Shown: one piece after another, positions 28,975 through 39,137 of the stretch
Layout: every line of letters begins with the position of its first letter
Position numbering within the stretch: position 1 is the stretch's first letter
Assembly (NCBI RefSeq): GCF_003335045.1
Contig: NZ_QOZG01000002.1
Span: 434,001-498,000 of the forward strand
Length of the DNA: 64,000 bases
Direction: 5' to 3'
Origin: Paramesorhizobium salinisoli
GTDB lineage: Bacteria > Pseudomonadota > Alphaproteobacteria > Rhizobiales > Rhizobiaceae
Position numbers and translations under genes: made by a program
The notes under the pieces: generated by a model
Databases searched by the model: none
What the model was told of the DNA's origin: nothing
The model's input: the letters and a program-made list of their open reading frames with translations, nothing else

Positions 28975-29631
28975 ATGGCCGACAGATTGCCGCGGCAGTT
29001 TCGCTGGAATTACGATATCGCCGAATTGTGGGCCGACGGCGTCGTCCATGTCGTCGGTGTGATCTTCGCCGTCATCGGCGCCGTCATCCTGATTGCTTTT
29101 TCCATCAATGCGGATCCGCCTGTCCTGTCGGTTGCGGCGATCGTCTATGCCTCAAGTCTCGTCGCGGCAATCAGCGTCTCGGCGATCTATAATATCTGGC
29201 CGGTGACGCCGACGAAATGGTTCCTGCGCCGCTTCGACCATGCGATGATCTATCTGCTGATCGCCGGGACCTACACGCCCTTCACGATCAAGATGGGCCC
29301 GCAATCATGGCCGTTGCTGGCGGCGATCTGGACGATCGCCATCATCGGCATCTTGTTGAAGCTGTTCCTGCCCGGGCGTTTCGACCGCCTCTCGATCCTT
29401 CTCTATCTCGCGCTCGGATGGAGCGGCGTCCTGGTCTATGACGCGATGACCACATCGCTCTCCCCGACTGTCGTTCGGCTCATCGCAGCCGGCGGGATCG
29501 TCTATTCGCTCGGCGTGATTTTCCATGTCTGGGAGCGCCTGCGATTCCAGAACGCGATCTGGCATGGCTTTGTCGTTACCGGCGCAGCCCTGCATTATTG
29601 CGCGGTGTTTTATTCGATTTCTATGTCATAG
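28975..29631 (+). CDS. Hemolysin III / TrhA family membrane protein
   Basis: 218 aa, seven hydrophobic segments. Family motifs: NIWPVTPTKWFLRRFDHAMIY (shortened: FDHAMIYLLIAGTYTPF) and HGFVVTGAALHYCAVF. The conserved His and Asp residues of the PAQR-like metal site are present. Located in the inner membrane; role in membrane homeostasis is known for some members, not for this one. Confidence 0.9.
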   Translation: MADRLPRQFRWNYDIAELWADGVVHVVGVIFAVIGAVILIAFSINADPPVLSVAAIVYASSLVAAISVSAIYNIWPVTPTKWFLRRFDHAMIYLLIAGTYTPFTIKMGPQSWPLLAAIWTIAIIGILLKLFLPGRFDRLSILLYLALGWSGVLVYDAMTTSLSPTVVRLIAAGGIVYSLGVIFHVWERLRFQNAIWHGFVVTGAALHYCAVFYSISMS

Positions 29632-29717
29632 CGGGCCGTTCGCAGCTTAACGCTTCATCAACCATAAATGCCGCAATGTCGCCCCCATCGCTTTCTCCTG
29701 GGGCCGTTGGGACATCC

Positions 29718-30434
29718 ATGTCGAATCAATCAGATCATTTGAACCGCCGCACGCTTCTTCTCGGGGCCGGCGCTGTAGCGCTTTCTGGTGCGACAGGGTG
29801 CTCGCAGACCATGGATATGTCTGCCTTCCAGATGAATATCGACCCCATATCGACGGGGGCGATTCGCCCGCAGATCAGCGTCGACAAGGCGGTGACGACA
29901 CCCGACGTGATGTATGCTGCGGTGCAGGAGGGACCCTTCTCACTTCCGGCGGTCCCCTATCAAAAGGTGCCCAAGCAGTTTCGTCGCCAGATCGTTCCCG
30001 ATCCCACGGGCGAGGCGCCCGGCACCCTCGTCGTCAGCCTCAAGGACCGCTACCTCTATCTGGTGCAGCCCGGCGGCGATGCGATCCGCTATGGCGTCGG
30101 CATCGGCAAGGACGGCTTCCTGTGGACCGGCCGCGCCAACATCCAGTACAAGAAGATGTGGCCGCGCTGGACGCCGCCGCCGGAAATGATCCAGCGCAAG
30201 CCCGAACTGGTCAAGTACCGCACGGGCATGGAAGGCGGGGTGGATAATCCGCTCGGCGCGCGCGCGCTCTATATCTTCAGGGACGGCGTGGATACCGGCT
30301 ATCGCATCCATGGTTCGCCGGAATGGTGGTCTATCGGCCAGTCGATGTCGTCAGGCTGCGTGCGCCTGATCAACCAGGACATCATCGATCTCTATAACAG
30401 GGTCCCCGGCAAGGCGCCTGTTGTGGTGGGCTGA
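29718..30434 (+). CDS. L,D-transpeptidase (YkuD/ErfK family)
   Basis: 238 aa. The N-terminus has NRRTLLLGAGAVALSG followed by ATGC, so a twin-arginine-like and/or lipoprotein signal. The YkuD domain occupies about residues 85-238, with the active site IHGSPEWWSIGQ...SSGCVR (His and catalytic Cys). Crosslinks peptidoglycan stems or links outer-membrane proteins to it. Its 3' end overlaps the convergent lipoprotein gene by 43 bp. Confidence 0.92.
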   Translation: MSNQSDHLNRRTLLLGAGAVALSGATGCSQTMDMSAFQMNIDPISTGAIRPQISVDKAVTTPDVMYAAVQEGPFSLPAVPYQKVPKQFRRQIVPDPTGEAPGTLVVSLKDRYLYLVQPGGDAIRYGVGIGKDGFLWTGRANIQYKKMWPRWTPPPEMIQRKPELVKYRTGMEGGVDNPLGARALYIFRDGVDTGYRIHGSPEWWSIGQSMSSGCVRLINQDIIDLYNRVPGKAPVVVG

Positions 30435-30847
30435 GCCAGCGGCTCCGTCCGGCCGCGCCTGTATAAGGTGCTGCTGCATGAATAGCGGACCTCGTAATAC
30501 GGATCCACCACGAGCGTGATGTCGCGGCTCTCGCATTTTCGCCCCGTGCTCGCCAGATATTCCTCGGCCGCGTCGCGGGAGACGACCGGCGGCGTTGCAC
30601 CGATCCCGGAGCCGAGCGACAGTCCCTTGATGAAGCCATCGGTCGCCGATGAACTGATACTGGGCCCGATCATCAGGCGCTCTTCCCGGCGATTGTCTAC
30701 GATACGATAAGTGGTCCCGTCCTTCGCCCGATATTCCACAGAAGGCTGGCCAGCATATTTTTGCGAGACGTAGTTGATCCCCGCGCATCCGGCAAGCGCG
30801 GCGACAACCGGCACGGCGATCGGAATGAGAAAAAGCGCGATTTTCAT
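30392..30847 (-). CDS. Hypothetical lipoprotein
   Basis: 151 aa. Signal with lipobox ALAGC near residue 21, then a domain with VEYRAKDGTTYRIVDNRREE and a pair of Cys in KCESRD and YSCSST. No family recognised. Convergent and overlapping with the L,D-transpeptidase gene by 43 bp. Confidence 0.7.
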   Translation of the reverse strand: MKIALFLIPIAVPVVAALAGCAGINYVSQKYAGQPSVEYRAKDGTTYRIVDNRREERLMIGPSISSSATDGFIKGLSLGSGIGATPPVVSRDAAEEYLASTGRKCESRDITLVVDPYYEVRYSCSSTLYRRGRTEPLAQPTTTGALPGTLL

Positions 30848-30910
30848 GATGACGTCCGGAAAGGCAGTTGCAACATGTTGGAATATGAGTGCCCGATGTC
30901 GTTGCTCAAC

Positions 30911-31300
30911 TCACGGCACCAGATAATGTTGCGGCCATTCCCTTTCCGGAATGACGCTGCCGATCGCGAACTGGAATGACAGCACCTTTATATGGTCGGG
31001 AGAGGTCTTGCAGTTGAAGGAAAGGTGAAACCATTTGCCGGCACTGCGAAATGCCGCCCCTGATGCGCGGATGGAATCGGGGCCGACGACGGGCTCGGCA
31101 AAGGCATAGGCGAGCACCTTATCGGGCGAAAACCGGGAGGGATTGGCCCGAATACGCTCCATTGCCTCCACATCGCAACGCTGTTCGAGACGTGTTGCCG
31201 GATCGAGTTTCATAAGCTGCGCGGTGACCGAGCTTCCCATTGCCAATCCGGGCAGGACCATCCACACGAGAACGAACGGTGCGGCGAGCAAAGCCTTCAT
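30911..31300 (-). CDS. DUF930-like exported protein
   Basis: 129 aa. Signal peptide 1-21 or so (PGLAMG), then LEQRCDVEAMERI, VLAYAFAEPVVG, FHLSFNCKTSPDHIKVLSFQF and a terminal PEREWPQHYLVP, the pattern of DUF930. Two Cys in the mature part may form a disulfide. Periplasmic; function unknown. Confidence 0.75.
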   Translation of the reverse strand: MKALLAAPFVLVWMVLPGLAMGSSVTAQLMKLDPATRLEQRCDVEAMERIRANPSRFSPDKVLAYAFAEPVVGPDSIRASGAAFRSAGKWFHLSFNCKTSPDHIKVLSFQFAIGSVIPEREWPQHYLVP

Positions 31301-31423
31301 CTCAATTTTTCACATCTGTTTGTCGGAAGATTGCCGTGCTTATATCAGCGACGAATGGGACCAGAATAAGAATCGGCGAGGAGATATCAGGGGAAAATTC
31401 CCGGTGGCCAAAGTCTCCTGCGA

Positions 31424-32587
31424 TCAGGCGGCGATGCCTTCGGCATAGGTGCGGTTCCGCCCGGCTTTCTTGGCCGCATAGAGTATCTCGTCGGCGCGCT
31501 TGGCCGCGGTCCATAGATCCTCGTTCTTGCGAAATTTGGTGACGCCCAGACTGCAGGTAACGATCTGGTTCGGATCCATCTGGTCGAAATGCCGGTTCTG
31601 GATCGCCTTCCGGATGCGCTCGGCGAAGACATAGGCGTTCTCCACCGTCATGCCCGGCAGCACGACAACGAATTCCTCGCCTCCGATACGTGCAACGAGA
31701 TCGGTGGAACGGACTGATTTCATGAGTATCCGGGCACAATCCACCAGCACCGCATCCCCCACGGCATGGCCATAGGTGTCGTTGATGCTCTTGAAATAAT
31801 CCAGATCGCAGACGATGACGCTCACCGCCGTCTGGCTGCCCTTCGCCAGGAGCCGCGAAATATAGGTATCCAGTCCCCTGCGGTTCAAAGTGCCGGTAAG
31901 GGGATCCGTATCGCGTTCGCCGCGTAATGCGATGATGATATCGGCGCCGGAAACGGTAAGCAGCCCAAGGCCGACGACAGCGCCGAGGACGGCAACGGAG
32001 ACCTTGCTCCAAACCCAGAAGCTGCTCGCGGCGAAACTGTCGAGCGGGTCAACGTGGGGCAAATTTTCGACCGAACCGACAGTCAAAAGCGTGCGCAGGA
32101 AGAAATGCAGCGCCAAGGCGATCACTAGCCAGAAAAGGATGCGGTCCGGGACGGTCCCGTGCCTGAGGAAACGGGCTCGCACAGCGAGGGCCAGGAATAT
32201 GGCGCCCATCCCGAAATTCAGGAGATAAATCCGAACGACCAGATTGTTGTCGACATACTGGAAATAGGACAGCGGAATGAGGATGGCTAAAAATGCGCTG
32301 GCGTAAAACGATACGGAGAGGCTTTCGCCTGATCTCGCCAGAATGCCCTTCACCAGAAGCAGGCAACCAGCGATGTATAGCGAGCCTGAAATGACGGCAT
32401 TCAATCCCGCATCGGGTGGCAGATGCGCGATCTGCGAAAGCAGTGCCATGCCGAAAACCAGGAACGACGCCGCGTAGAACAGCAGGAAATCGCCTTTCCG
32501 GTCGAACATGGACATCCTGCAGGTGCTCCAGATGCCGCCGAACACGAGGGCAAAGAGCGCCAGCAATGCGGATGGGACGAATGTCAT
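31424..32587 (-). CDS. Membrane-anchored diguanylate cyclase (GGDEF)
   Basis: 387 aa. About seven hydrophobic helices fill residues 1-200; a GGDEF domain follows with DPLTGTLNRRGLDTYI, CDLDYFKSINDTYGHAVGD and the active site ARIGGEEFVVV near residue 300. RSTD lies five residues before GGEEF, a product-inhibition I-site. Makes cyclic di-GMP from GTP. ATG at 32587 is used; a GTG at 32599 in frame is possible, neither with a clear ribosome site. Confidence 0.92.
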   Translation of the reverse strand: MTFVPSALLALFALVFGGIWSTCRMSMFDRKGDFLLFYAASFLVFGMALLSQIAHLPPDAGLNAVISGSLYIAGCLLLVKGILARSGESLSVSFYASAFLAILIPLSYFQYVDNNLVVRIYLLNFGMGAIFLALAVRARFLRHGTVPDRILFWLVIALALHFFLRTLLTVGSVENLPHVDPLDSFAASSFWVWSKVSVAVLGAVVGLGLLTVSGADIIIALRGERDTDPLTGTLNRRGLDTYISRLLAKGSQTAVSVIVCDLDYFKSINDTYGHAVGDAVLVDCARILMKSVRSTDLVARIGGEEFVVVLPGMTVENAYVFAERIRKAIQNRHFDQMDPNQIVTCSLGVTKFRKNEDLWTAAKRADEILYAAKKAGRNRTYAEGIAA

Positions 32588-33029
32588 CGTTTCGTACACG
32601 CGAAAATACCATGAGCCGCGGCACGGGAACCTGCACAGATAGCCTGTGGCCTGGATATTCCATACCCGGTAAAATGGGAACTACACATCGTGGACTGCCG
32701 TAGGAAATGAGGCACAGGATCACAGATATCGCTTATAATTGCACTTTGCATTAATTGTGCGGCACTGTGCCTTCCCCCTATGTGGATATTTACTGAATAA
32801 GACATTTCTCAATCAATATTGCGTGACGATATTCATTCCTGACAATCGACGACATATCCATGGGAAATTAAAACATGCCACCGCAAAGCATAATATATGA
32901 ATCCGTACCCCGTAAGTTCAATAGTTGCACGCGCCCTTGTCCAATTCGGACACGCATATGCAAAAAGGCCGGGAAATAATTCCCGGCCTTTAGTGTTTTT
33001 ACTGAGGAAAGCCGCTTAGGGCGCACCGA
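32588..33029. other. Intergenic region upstream of the diguanylate cyclase
   Basis: About 440 bp, AT-richer than the surroundings. It should contain the cyclase promoter, and at its right end the dadA terminator (32964-32991). I see no gene or further conserved structure. Confidence 0.5.
32964..32991 (-). terminator. Rho-independent terminator of dadA
   Basis: A 12-bp stem (AAAGGCCGGGAA / TTCCCGGCCTTT) with a 4-nt loop; on the minus strand it is followed by a short T-run. Lies 39 bp past the dadA stop. Confidence 0.85.
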
Positions 33030-34310
33030 TTATTCCGCTGCGATCTGGAAAACCGGTCGGGCCCGGCCTTCCACAGGCAGGGCGGAGGCGACATGGCCCG
33101 CGACGATTTCCGCCGTCGCCGCTGAAAGGGTCCAGCCGAGATGGCCGTGGCCGGTATTGTAGAAGACGCGGGAGCGCTTGCCCGGTCCGACGCGGGGCAG
33201 CATATCAGGCATCATCGGGCGCAGGCCGGCCCAGGGAACGATGCTCGATGTGTTCATGCCGGGAAACAGGTTGGTGCTCCAGTCGACGAGCGGCTTGATG
33301 CGGTCGTAGCGGATATCGCGATTTTCGCCATTGAATTCCGCCGTGCCGGCAACGCGCATGCGGCCCGCGCCGAGGCGGCTCGTGACGATCTTGGCGTCGT
33401 CGTCGAGCAGGCTCACCCAGGGGGCAGCCTCCTGGCTCTGGCGGTCGTTCAGGTTGATGGTGATCGAATAGCCCTTCACCGGATATATGTTGACCCGGTC
33501 GCCGAGTTGCGCGGCGAATTTGCGGCTTCCCACACCGGCGCACACGACAATGCCGTCAAAACGCGTCTTTTCGGTTTTCGCGCCCTCACCCTCGGGTGTG
33601 ACCTCAGCCCACTCGACGGCAACGCCGTCCTCGGCATGCGTCAGATGCCGCACATCGGCGTCGGTGATGATGGTGACGCCCCGGCGCTGGCAGGCATCCG
33701 CCAGGCCGCGGGTGAATTTATGAATGTCGCCGGTGGAATCCGAGGGGGTGAAGAAGCCGCCGTAGAGCTGTCCGGTCAGCGCCGGTTCGATTTTGCGGAT
33801 ATCGGAGGCAGCAACGGGATTGCGCTCCAATCCACCCGCCGCCAGCAATTTGTTGACGCGCGCCGCATGGTCGTAGCCCTGTCTGGTGCGATAGATGTGG
33901 AGGATGCCGCGGCGCTCCAGATCGAAATCGATCTTTTCCTCTTCGGCGATGGCAAAAAGGTGTTTGCGTGCTTCGATTGCCAGCCTTGTGGTTGCGATGG
34001 TGTTCTTTTCATAGCCGGGGATGTTCATCACGAACTCGGCCATCCACGAATATTTATGCCAGGACGGCATGGGGTTCATCAGCAGCGGCGCATCCTTGCG
34101 GAACATCCACTTGATGCCCTTGAGCACGGTCGACCAGCTATTCCAGACCTCGGCATTGGAAACGGATAGCTGTCCGCCATTGGCGAACGAGGTTTCCATC
34201 GCCGCATAGCGGTTGCGGTCGAAGACGGTCACGTCATAGCCCTGGCGGGAGAGCGAATAAGCGGTTGTAATGCCGGTAATACCAGCTCCGATAACGGCAA
34301 TGCGGGTCAT
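33030..34310 (-). CDS. dadA: D-amino acid dehydrogenase-like FAD oxidoreductase
   Basis: 426 aa flavoprotein of the DadA/glycine-oxidase superfamily. The dinucleotide fold is IAVIGAGITGITTAYSLSRQ (Gly motif residues 8-13); the FAD-contacting C-terminal block is YNTGHGHLGWTLSAATAEI; GFFTPSDSTGDIHKFTRGLA and ETSFANGGQLSVSNAEVW fit DadA. Oxidises D-amino acids to keto acids with electrons to the quinone pool. A tandem glycine riboswitch in the leader suggests glycine is a signal and possibly a substrate. AAGGAACTGAAG precedes ATG. Confidence 0.9.
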   Translation of the reverse strand: MTRIAVIGAGITGITTAYSLSRQGYDVTVFDRNRYAAMETSFANGGQLSVSNAEVWNSWSTVLKGIKWMFRKDAPLLMNPMPSWHKYSWMAEFVMNIPGYEKNTIATTRLAIEARKHLFAIAEEEKIDFDLERRGILHIYRTRQGYDHAARVNKLLAAGGLERNPVAASDIRKIEPALTGQLYGGFFTPSDSTGDIHKFTRGLADACQRRGVTIITDADVRHLTHAEDGVAVEWAEVTPEGEGAKTEKTRFDGIVVCAGVGSRKFAAQLGDRVNIYPVKGYSITINLNDRQSQEAAPWVSLLDDDAKIVTSRLGAGRMRVAGTAEFNGENRDIRYDRIKPLVDWSTNLFPGMNTSSIVPWAGLRPMMPDMLPRVGPGKRSRVFYNTGHGHLGWTLSAATAEIVAGHVASALPVEGRARPVFQIAAE

Positions 34311-34373
34311 TCTTCAGTTCCTTGCGACAGCGGGTTTCTGCATTGCTGCCCATCCGGGCAACACGAAACCCCA

Positions 34374-34623
34374 TCTGTCACGGAACCTGAGAGCTTAGCC
34401 CGGAGCGGAAGGCCAGGTGTTCGTCACCTATGTTCCAACCGCTATATTCCGATCAGCCTCCTCCAGGAAGGCGTCAACGGATGGGCTTTTCTCCTTCGGT
34501 GGGCGCCACATCGGATAGGATGCAGAACGCCACTCTCCAGATGTTCAAAACCATTCTGGTCCTTTTGCCTGAGAGTTTCCGGGGCGGTTGCTCCGTCGGC
34601 GCCGGATTTTACCGGTCTCTCCC
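34374..34623 (-). ncRNA. Tandem glycine riboswitch upstream of dadA
   Basis: Two glycine aptamers read on the minus strand. Aptamer I: GGGAGAG at 34623-34617, core GCGCCGACGGAGCAA, closing ACTCTCAGG...AAAGGACC. Aptamer II: TCTGGAGAG, core CACCGAAGGAGAAAAGCCC, closing AGCTCTCAGG...GTGACAGA at about 34374. The two are joined by a short linker as in cooperative glycine switches. Downstream, GGGTTTC and GAAACCC (34331-34370) plus an inner GTTGCCC/GGGCAGC hairpin may form the expression platform before the dadA ribosome site. On or off action cannot be decided by eye. Confidence 0.92.
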
Positions 34624-34821
34624 AGATGGTCTAGCGAACGCTCCAATCATATCGCAGTCGCGAAGGCGGTACAACTCCTTTGACGCCGGGACGACAATTT
34701 GATTGCTAATTGCGACACATATCACGCGCTGTGGTAAACGCGCCAAGCCCGAGCCTTGATTTCAAGGCCGCAACGGTGTTTTGGTTCGCCTGTTCGACAG
34801 GTTCCGGAAATGGAGAATGAG

Positions 34822-35058
34822 ATGAAGCCGGTTTTTCTGCAGTTGCAGTGCGCTCCAGGCAAGACCTATGAGGTTGCTGACGCGCTGTTCGAGCGCGAGA
34901 TCGTCTCGGAACTTTATTCCACGAGCGGGGAATTCGATCTCCTGATGAAGATCTATATAGAAGAAGACAAGGACATCGGAAAGTTCATCAATGAAAACAT
35001 TCTCAATATATCAGGAATTGTTCGCTCGTTGACAACACTTACCTTTACTGCTTTCTGA
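34822..35058 (+). CDS. Stand-alone Lrp/AsnC effector-domain protein
   Basis: 78 aa: VFLQLQCAPGKTYEVADAL, SELYSTSGEFDLLMKIYI, SGIVRSLTTLTF. This is the RAM (ligand-binding, oligomerising) half of Lrp/AsnC regulators with no helix-turn-helix, as in small RAM proteins of other bacteria. GGAGAATGAG precedes ATG at 34822. Divergent from dadA and its riboswitch, so a sensor or modulator of amino-acid-responsive regulators is plausible. Confidence 0.85.
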   Translation: MKPVFLQLQCAPGKTYEVADALFEREIVSELYSTSGEFDLLMKIYIEEDKDIGKFINENILNISGIVRSLTTLTFTAF

Positions 35059-35245
35059 CAATCCTCTTTCATTGCTTGATTAATCCTTTTTAACGATTGA
35101 TTTACCACAACTACCTCATATTAGAGCAATTGCGGAACCTCGGCTCGTGGTACGCATTGTTTGTGCGAGCGCGCCTGAAAATTAGCGTCGCATCGGTTGG
35201 GACGAACTAAATGGCGAATGTCGTTTCGCCGGCTAGGTAAGTATA

Positions 35246-35620
35246 ATGGACAATCTGGAGAGCAAACGGGTGCTCGTCGTCGAGGACGAGGTTTTCGTCG
35301 CGCTCGATATGGCGGCCACGATCGAGGATGCGAACGGAACAGTTGTCGGGCCCGTCTCCACCATCCGCCAGGCTTTGAGCCTTCTTAGGGACAATGAGGT
35401 CGATGCGGCGATTCTCGATGTCAACCTGCCCGACGGCGATATCGAGCCTGTGGTGGCTGCTCTTTCCGACAGGCACGTCTTCATGGTGATCTATACCGGC
35501 GGGGGCCTGCCGGATGAACTCGCAAAGCGCTATCCGGAACTGACTGTCTTCCATAAGCCGACGCCGCCCTCGGTGCTCACCCACACCGTCGCCACCGCGC
35601 TGATGCATCACACCGTATAA
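35246..35620 (+). CDS. Single-domain response regulator
   Basis: 124 aa CheY-like receiver without an output domain. Acidic pair at 13-14 (VVEDEVF), phospho-acceptor Asp58 in AAILDVNLPDG, Lys in VFHKPTPPS. No kinase gene is adjacent, so the partner is unknown. Typical of the many orphan receivers in Rhizobiales. Confidence 0.88.
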   Translation: MDNLESKRVLVVEDEVFVALDMAATIEDANGTVVGPVSTIRQALSLLRDNEVDAAILDVNLPDGDIEPVVAALSDRHVFMVIYTGGGLPDELAKRYPELTVFHKPTPPSVLTHTVATALMHHTV

Positions 35621-35671
35621 TCTCGGCCCAAGCATCGGCTCTTGCAAGTAGCGGAGGAATATGCGCTTCTT

Positions 35672-35835
35672 CTCATCGTCTGGTGTCCGCCGAAAGGCGG
35701 GAGAATCGGAAATCCGGTGCGAGACCGGAACGTGCCCAACGCTGTGAATGGTGATGGCCGCGCATGAAGCCACTGGGTCCTCCCGGGAAGGCGCGCGAAC
35801 CAGATGATCCTCAGTCAGAAGACCGGCCAGACAGG
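35672..35835 (+). ncRNA. Cobalamin riboswitch upstream of bluB
   Basis: The leader contains TCTGGTGTCCGCCGAAAGG, then GGTGCGAGACCGGAACGTGCCC, GCCACTGGG and the B12 box AGTCAGAAGACCGGCC at 35813-35828, in the order of the adenosylcobalamin aptamer. It ends 83 bp before the bluB start. The family normally lowers expression of B12 genes when cobalamin is plentiful. Confidence 0.93.
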
Positions 35836-35915
35836 ATGGCTCGTGCCGCGTGGACAGCGGCGGGAGCGCCGAACGCTCGGCCCATTGGGTCGGCGAAGCC
35901 ATTGTTGGGGATTGA

Positions 35916-36617
<702 letters not shown>

Positions 36618-36670
36618 AAGAAATTCGGCTATAGGTTCGATCTTCCATCAGGAGAGGATGAACGGGGCAG

Positions 36671-37099
36671 ATGTACGCGCGCAGGCAGACCGCACAGGAT
36701 CGTCATGTGGATTTCGCGTCGGTTCTTGACGAAATTACGCGCCAGCCAGCCGCCGCTCCCGAAAATTTGCGACCGCTTTCGTTCGATTTCCTGGACGGCC
36801 TAGCGCATCTCGCAAGCGCACATGCGGCCGATCGGCGCTCCGATTTCATTGTTTTCGAGCCCGAAAATGAACGCGAATTGCCACTTTTGAGCACTGACCC
36901 GGATGAGATCGCCCGCGAATTGCAGCTGTCGCCGGACATGTCGCCTATCGAACTGGCGCGGGTTCGACGCCGGTTTGCTGCGCGCAATCATCCCGACCGG
37001 GTGGCGGAACCTCTGCGCGACTGCGCCAGCGAGCGCATGAAAATTGCCAATATGCTGATCGATCGGGCTTTGGCCGACGCGTCATCACTCGAAATTTAA
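36671..37099 (+). CDS. J-domain-like hypothetical protein
   Basis: 142 aa. The C-terminal 55 residues (MSPIELARVRRRFAARNHPD, then ASERMKIANMLIDRAL) contain an HPD tripeptide in a helix-loop-helix setting, like a degenerate DnaJ J-domain. The N-terminal part is acidic and unrecognised. Could be an accessory co-chaperone; not supported beyond HPD and helix pattern. Lies 166 bp before ilvD. Confidence 0.65.
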   Translation: MYARRQTAQDRHVDFASVLDEITRQPAAAPENLRPLSFDFLDGLAHLASAHAADRRSDFIVFEPENERELPLLSTDPDEIARELQLSPDMSPIELARVRRRFAARNHPDRVAEPLRDCASERMKIANMLIDRALADASSLEI

Positions 37100-37264
37100 T
37101 TTCGCCGAACAGCCCCTCCTTTTGCTTTATCTTGCTATTATGATAGAGCATGCCCTTGAAAAGGGCTGCCTGTGGGGCAATTTGCGCTTTGCGCGTTCCG
37201 GCCTGCTCCGGTAAGACCGGCCGCCACACATAAACGAGACCTATTTCCGGCAAGGATTTGCACG

Positions 37265-39106
37265 ATGCCCGCTTATCGTTCACGTACCACCACCCACGGC
37301 CGCAACATGGCCGGAGCGCGCGGCCTATGGCGCGCCACAGGCATGAAGGATGCGGATTTCGGCAAGCCCATCATCGCGGTGGTCAACTCGTTCACCCAGT
37401 TCGTGCCGGGTCATGTGCATCTGAAGGATCTGGGCCAGCTCGTCGCCCGAGAGATCGAGAGCGCCGGCGGCGTTGCCAAGGAATTCAATACGATTGCCGT
37501 CGATGACGGCATCGCCATGGGCCATGACGGCATGCTCTATTCGCTGCCTTCGCGCGAGATCATCGCCGACTCGGTCGAATACATGGTCAATGCGCACTGC
37601 GCCGACGCCATGGTCTGCATCTCCAATTGCGACAAGATCACGCCCGGCATGCTGATGGCCGCGCTCAGGCTCAATATCCCCGTGGTGTTCGTCTCGGGCG
37701 GCCCGATGGAGGCCGGCAAGGTCGTCTGGGACGACAAGGAAAAGAAGCTCGATCTCGTCGACGCCATGGTCGCCGCGGCCGACGACCGTATCTCGGACGA
37801 AGAGGTCAAGGCCATCGAGCGTTCGGCCTGCCCGACCTGCGGCTCCTGCTCCGGCATGTTCACCGCCAATTCGATGAACTGCCTGACCGAGGCGCTCGGC
37901 CTGTCGCTGCCGGGCAATGGCTCGACGCTGGCCACCCATGCGGACCGCAAGCGGCTTTTCGTCGAGGCGGGCCATCTGATCGTCGATCTGGCGAAGCGCT
38001 ATTACGAGCAGGATGACGAAAGCGCATTGCCGCGCTCGATCGCCAATTTCGCCGCGTTCGAGAACGCCATGACGCTCGACATCGCCATGGGCGGCTCGAC
38101 CAACACGGTCCTGCACCTGCTCGCCGCCGCGCATGAGGGCGAGATCGATTTCACCATGTCGGATATCGACCGCCTGTCGCGTCGCGTTCCCGTGCTCTGT
38201 AAGGTCGCTCCGGCCATTGCCAATGTGCACATGGAAGACGTCCACCATGCAGGCGGCGTGATGGGCATCCTGGGCGAACTCGACCGTGCCGGGCTTCTCG
38301 ATACATCGGTCGGTTCGATCCACGCGGAGTCGCTTGCGCATGCGCTCGATCGCTGGGACGTGAAGCGGACGCAGAGCCAATCCGTGCATGATTTCTTCCG
38401 TGCCGCACCGGGCGGCGTGCCGACGCAGGTCGCCTTCAGCCAGGAGCGCCGCTTCGACGCCGTCGATACCGATCGCGAGACGGGCGTCATCCGCGATGTC
38501 GAGCACGCCTATTCCCGCGATGGCGGCCTTGCCGTGCTCTACGGCAATCTGGCCGAGGATGGCTGCATCGTGAAGACCGCAGGCGTCGATGATTCGATCC
38601 TGAAATTCTCCGGTCCGGCGCGGATTTTCGAAAGCCAGGATTCGGCGGTGCTGGGCATCCTCAACGGCAAGATTGTGCCGGGCGATATCGTGCTGATCCG
38701 CTATGAAGGGCCGCGCGGCGGACCCGGCATGCAGGAGATGCTTTATCCCACCAGCTATCTGAAATCGAAGGGGCTGGGCAAGGCCTGCGCGCTCATCACC
38801 GATGGCCGCTTTTCCGGCGGCTCATCCGGCCTTTCCATCGGCCATGTCTCGCCGGAAGCAGCCGAAGGCGGCGCGATCGGCCTGGTCGAGGAAGGCGATA
38901 TCATCGAGATCGACATCCCCAACCGCGGAATCCATCTGGCGGTGGACGATGCCGAACTTGCCCGCCGCCGTGAGGCGATGGAGGCGAAGGGCGCGGCTGC
39001 CTGGAAGCCGACGGAAGAACGCAAGCGCAAGGTGACCACCGCATTGCGCGCCTATGCGGCCATGGCCACGAGTGCCGCCAGGGGGGCAGTGCGGCTGGTG
39101 CCTTAA
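37265..39106 (+). CDS. ilvD: Dihydroxy-acid dehydratase
   Basis: 613 aa Fe-S enzyme of branched-chain amino acid synthesis. Cluster Cys in [11 protein letters not shown] and [20 protein letters not shown], plus [20 protein letters not shown] near the C-terminus. ATG at 37265 ([17 protein letters not shown]) matches the family start and follows AAGGA; the upstream open stretch is not conserved. Cytoplasmic, monocistronic. Confidence 0.97.
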   Translation: MPAYRSRTTTHGRNMAGARGLWRATGMKDADFGKPIIAVVNSFTQFVPGHVHLKDLGQLVAREIESAGGVAKEFNTIAVDDGIAMGHDGMLYSLPSREIIADSVEYMVNAHCADAMVCISNCDKITPGMLMAALRLNIPVVFVSGGPMEAGKVVWDDKEKKLDLVDAMVAAADDRISDEEVKAIERSACPTCGSCSGMFTANSMNCLTEALGLSLPGNGSTLATHADRKRLFVEAGHLIVDLAKRYYEQDDESALPRSIANFAAFENAMTLDIAMGGSTNTVLHLLAAAHEGEIDFTMSDIDRLSRRVPVLCKVAPAIANVHMEDVHHAGGVMGILGELDRAGLLDTSVGSIHAESLAHALDRWDVKRTQSQSVHDFFRAAPGGVPTQVAFSQERRFDAVDTDRETGVIRDVEHAYSRDGGLAVLYGNLAEDGCIVKTAGVDDSILKFSGPARIFESQDSAVLGILNGKIVPGDIVLIRYEGPRGGPGMQEMLYPTSYLKSKGLGKACALITDGRFSGGSSGLSIGHVSPEAAEGGAIGLVEEGDIIEIDIPNRGIHLAVDDAELARRREAMEAKGAAAWKPTEERKRKVTTALRAYAAMATSAARGAVRLVP

Positions 39107-39137
39107 AGCGGCTACGCTTTGATGAAATCGCAAACAC

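Noticed and set aside
37325-38506. Open minus-strand frame of 393 codons opposite ilvD
   Set aside because: Shadow; ilvD has all cluster motifs and full length.
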